In this document: piece by piece, positions 6,710 through 8,235 of the stretch | Position numbering within the stretch: the stretch's first letter is position 1 | Layout of the letters: the number at the start of each line of letters is the position of its first letter | Assembly: GCA_041672395.1 (NCBI GenBank) | Contig: JBAYZS010000078.1 | Span: forward strand, 1 to 8,235 | Length of the DNA: 8,235 bases | Origin: UBA5287 sp041672395 | Lineage (GTDB): Bacteria; Bacteroidota; Bacteroidia; Bacteroidales; Dysgonomonadaceae | Reading direction: 5' to 3' | Position numbers and translations under genes: made by a program | The notes under the pieces: model-generated | What the model saw: only the letters and a program-made list of their open reading frames with translations | Databases searched by the model: none | Told to the model about the DNA's origin: nothing

Positions 6710-7096
6710 ATCACCAGATAGTTGCCCACTTTCGTTACTAAACGTGATTGTATATATCCCTGAGGGTAAACCCAATAGTGGAATAAATAATTGATTTTGT
6801 ATCGATGTATTTACCATGGTATTATATACTGCATCACCAGTGTTATTAGTGATAGCAACCAACAGATTTCCGACATTCATATGAAACATGGATATAATAA
6901 TATTGCCCTGCAACTCGCACGTTACTAAATCACTTATGGAACGAAGCCTCGGTCCCGGATCTAAATCTCCTATTAAATCTATCGGATCCGTTTCAAATAT
7001 TTCTTCACTGTTGTTATAACCAATTATGCCACTATTTACTACAAGTGGAAAAAACAACCATCCAATAAAAAGTACACTAAATAATTTTTTTTTCAT
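6698..7096 (-). CDS. Small secreted DUF3244-like protein
   Basis: 132 residues from MKKKLFSVLFIGWLFF. The signal peptide ends around NSG (residues 21-23), and no lipobox follows. The mature part has a low-complexity linker (EEIFETDPIDLIGDLDPGPRLRS), then a single Ig-like beta-sandwich with the DUF3244 pattern: N-x-x-G-D-A-V-Y-N strand, LPSGIYTITF and the closing GQLSGDFEI. That family consists of small secreted proteins of Bacteroides, structurally fibronectin/Ig-like, with no known biochemical role. The start at 7096 is chosen because it begins the signal peptide. The frame extends 15 codons further to an ATG at 7139-7141, but those residues would precede and spoil the signal peptide. It lies between the membrane regulator and the envelope operon, which suggests a signal or effector belonging to the same circuit (inference). 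Confidence 0.72.
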   Translation of the reverse strand: MKKKLFSVLFIGWLFFPLVVNSGIIGYNNSEEIFETDPIDLIGDLDPGPRLRSISDLVTCELQGNIIISMFHMNVGNLLVAITNNTGDAVYNTMVNTSIQNQLFIPLLGLPSGIYTITFSNESGQLSGDFEI

Positions 7097-7170
7097 TTTT
7101 TCATTATTTTCTGTTAAGAATAATATGCCATAAACATACATATTCCATTTTATATGTGAAATAGAATATT

Positions 7171-7178
7171 GAAAGGTA
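7171..7178 (-). promoter_or_regulatory. Weak -7-like element upstream of DUF3244-like gene
   Basis: Minus strand TACCTTTC matches TAnnTTTG except for the last base, 74 bp upstream of the chosen ATG and about 40 bp downstream of the 7218-7241 inverted repeat. There is no TTTG at the proper spacing, so this is tentative. Confidence 0.2.
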
Positions 7179-7217
7179 CAAACTTTTAACTAAATTCATA
7201 GTGGTAAGCGTCTGATA

Positions 7218-7241
7218 AACAGCACGCGTTGAAATGCTGTT
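7218..7241. promoter_or_regulatory. Inverted repeat, candidate operator or regulator-gene hairpin
   Basis: AACAGCA (7218-7224) and TGCTGTT (7235-7241) form a perfect 7-bp inverted repeat with a 10-bp spacer in the intergenic DNA between the regulator stop (7283) and the DUF3244-like start (7096). No T run follows on the minus strand, so it is not a standard terminator. Its position about 120 bp upstream of the next gene fits a dimer binding site, possibly for the HTH regulator encoded alongside. Confidence 0.4.
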
Positions 7242-7282
7242 ACAATAAGATACAATATTTTAACGAATCAAATCCTGAGTGT

Positions 7283-8235
7283 TTATAGCAAAACAGAGTG
7301 GTAGCTGGGCCCAACCTTTTTATTGAGGTTGGTCCGTGCCTTGTAAATAGTATGTTCACTTAGGTTTAGTAGAAAAGCTATTTCCCTCACACTTAGACCT
7401 GCGTTCGATAGAAGACAAACGTTATATTCAGTCTCTGATAGTTGAATCTGTTGTTGATTTATAAAATGTAGTGTTTCGGGATAGAGATCTTCCACTACTT
7501 GTATTATTTCCTTCCATGGTGTTTTTGAGTTATTATTGAACAGTATTTTAGTTAATTTATCAAACAACATTTGATGTCTTTTTTGATCTTTCTCGTTCAT
7601 AGTGTATTTCAGTTGCACCATTTTTTTTAGTATATCCAGTTTCCACTGCAATGATTCTTTCAATAGTGTTTCTTTTGACAGATTATCTTTCTCTGCTTTC
7701 AATAAATCTTTGTTGGTTGCATGCAATGTGAGTACATTATTTTGCATTTTAATCTTTGCTGTTCTTTCCTTTATCATTTTTCTAAAAACAAACAGAAAAG
7801 CTATTGCGACGACCAGCAATATACCCATTACCAGTATTAGTCTTTGTTGAAAACGGATAAAACGTCTGTTATAGAGGTTTTGCTGTTGCTCGAAATTGTA
7901 TTTCTGCTCTATTTCGAAGACAGTTTGGTTTTTCTGGTCTTCCATAGTGTGCTTAAGACTGTTTATGAGTTTGTTTTGAAAATTTAAAGCTTCTGTGTTG
8001 TTGCCATTAGAAGTCTCCCATTCAGCCAGATAATTGTAGGCACTTATTTTTATGCTTTTATTTTTCGATAGTTCGACGCTATTCTTTAACTTTTCGGTAT
8101 ATAAGACAGCTGAATCTTGTTGTCCCATTTGATAATATAATTTAGCAAGATTCAGATAATACCTGGATTGCTCCTTTTGATCGGATTGATGTTGATGAGA
8201 TTGCCGGAAGTATTTTTCTGCTTCTGCATATTGTC
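7283..8235 (-). CDS. TPR-TM-LuxR-type HTH regulator, C-terminal part (runs off window end)
   Basis: The frame is open to the window edge, so the ATG at 8128 is internal and not the true start. Numbering in the joined 553-residue model: TPR-like helices at about 222-255, 261-290 and 300-330; a basic-flanked hydrophobic segment at about 369-387 (LILVMGILLVVAIAFLFVF) that should span the inner membrane; a lysine/glutamate-rich probable coiled coil at about 392-445; and a C-terminal LuxR/GerE-type HTH at about 502-545. The HTH shows LSETEYNVCLL, then GLSVREIAFLLNLSEHTIYKAR, matching the family pattern of conserved E, G-x-S-x-x-E-I-A, L-x-x-S and T-[IV]. Expected topology is TPRs outside the cytoplasm and HTH inside, giving a one-component membrane-bound regulator. 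No response-regulator receiver or kinase domain is visible. It lies upstream of the DUF3244-like gene and the envelope operon, which are its likely targets (inference). Confidence 0.88.
   Translation of the reverse strand, partial: QYAEAEKYFRQSHQHQSDQKEQSRYYLNLAKLYYQMGQQDSAVLYTEKLKNSVELSKNKSIKISAYNYLAEWETSNGNNTEALNFQNKLINSLKHTMEDQKNQTVFEIEQKYNFEQQQNLYNRRFIRFQQRLILVMGILLVVAIAFLFVFRKMIKERTAKIKMQNNVLTLHATNKDLLKAEKDNLSKETLLKESLQWKLDILKKMVQLKYTMNEKDQKRHQMLFDKLTKILFNNNSKTPWKEIIQVVEDLYPETLHFINQQQIQLSETEYNVCLLSNAGLSVREIAFLLNLSEHTIYKARTNLNKKVGPSYHSVLL
8148..8235. repeat. 88-bp terminal direct repeat, right copy
   Basis: Exact copy of bases 1-88, same orientation. Removing one copy gives an 8147-bp circle in which the regulator gene is continuous from 797 through base 1 to 8147 and on to the stop at 7283-7285, a total of 1662 nt including the stop codon. 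Confidence 0.97.

Noticed and set aside
7311..7332. CCAACCT-N8-AGGTTGG inverted repeat
   Set aside because: A perfect 7-bp stem, but it lies inside the regulator coding sequence just after the HTH codons and is followed by no T tract. Most likely a product of codon choice.
1..8235. Conventional cryptic plasmid
   Set aside because: Terminal redundancy suggests a circle, but every recognisable gene is a regulator or envelope protein. No replication, mobilisation or maintenance gene is present.

Overview
The window reads as DNA from a gut-type member of the Bacteroidota (Bacteroides/Parabacteroides-like; genus not determinable from this sequence alone). Reasons: AT-rich DNA; a TonB-dependent receptor with an N-terminal carboxypeptidase-regulatory-like domain paired with a DUF4249 lipoprotein; a small DUF3244-like secreted protein; a TPR-transmembrane-LuxR-type-HTH regulator; and TAnnTTTG-type -7 promoter elements. 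Every gene I can support lies on the minus strand, so the biological order runs from high to low coordinates.

Layout in the direction of transcription: the C-terminal two thirds of a TPR/HTH membrane regulator (8235 to 7283); a 186-bp spacer holding an inverted repeat; a small secreted DUF3244-like protein (7096 to 6698); a spacer with a good promoter match and an AT-rich hairpin; then a close-packed four-gene run: an unassigned lipoprotein (6580-5567), a small outer-membrane beta-barrel protein (5549-4941), a TonB-dependent receptor (4934-2604) and a DUF4249 lipoprotein (2601-1561). Next come about 390 bp without a gene, a remnant of an AraC-family regulator (1170-967), a gap with a terminator-like structure and a promoter, and the N-terminal part of a TPR regulator (797 to 1).

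The first 88 bases are identical to the last 88, in the same orientation, inside regulator coding sequence. Closing the window across this repeat gives a circle of 8147 bp and an uninterrupted, in-frame 553-residue regulator. So the window is either a circular molecule, a collapsed tandem array, or an assembly loop caused by two paralogous regulator genes sharing an identical stretch. I see no replication initiator, mobilisation gene, recombinase or insertion sequence, which argues against an ordinary plasmid.

Working model (inference): the TPR regulator sits in the membrane with its TPRs outside the cytoplasm and its HTH inside. It would sense a periplasmic signal and control the neighbouring secreted protein and the envelope operon. 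The TonB receptor and DUF4249 protein would form an outer-membrane uptake or surface complex for an unknown ligand, assisted by the lipoprotein and beta-barrel protein. No enzyme, SusD-like protein, TonB/ExbBD, tRNA, rRNA or CRISPR array was found.
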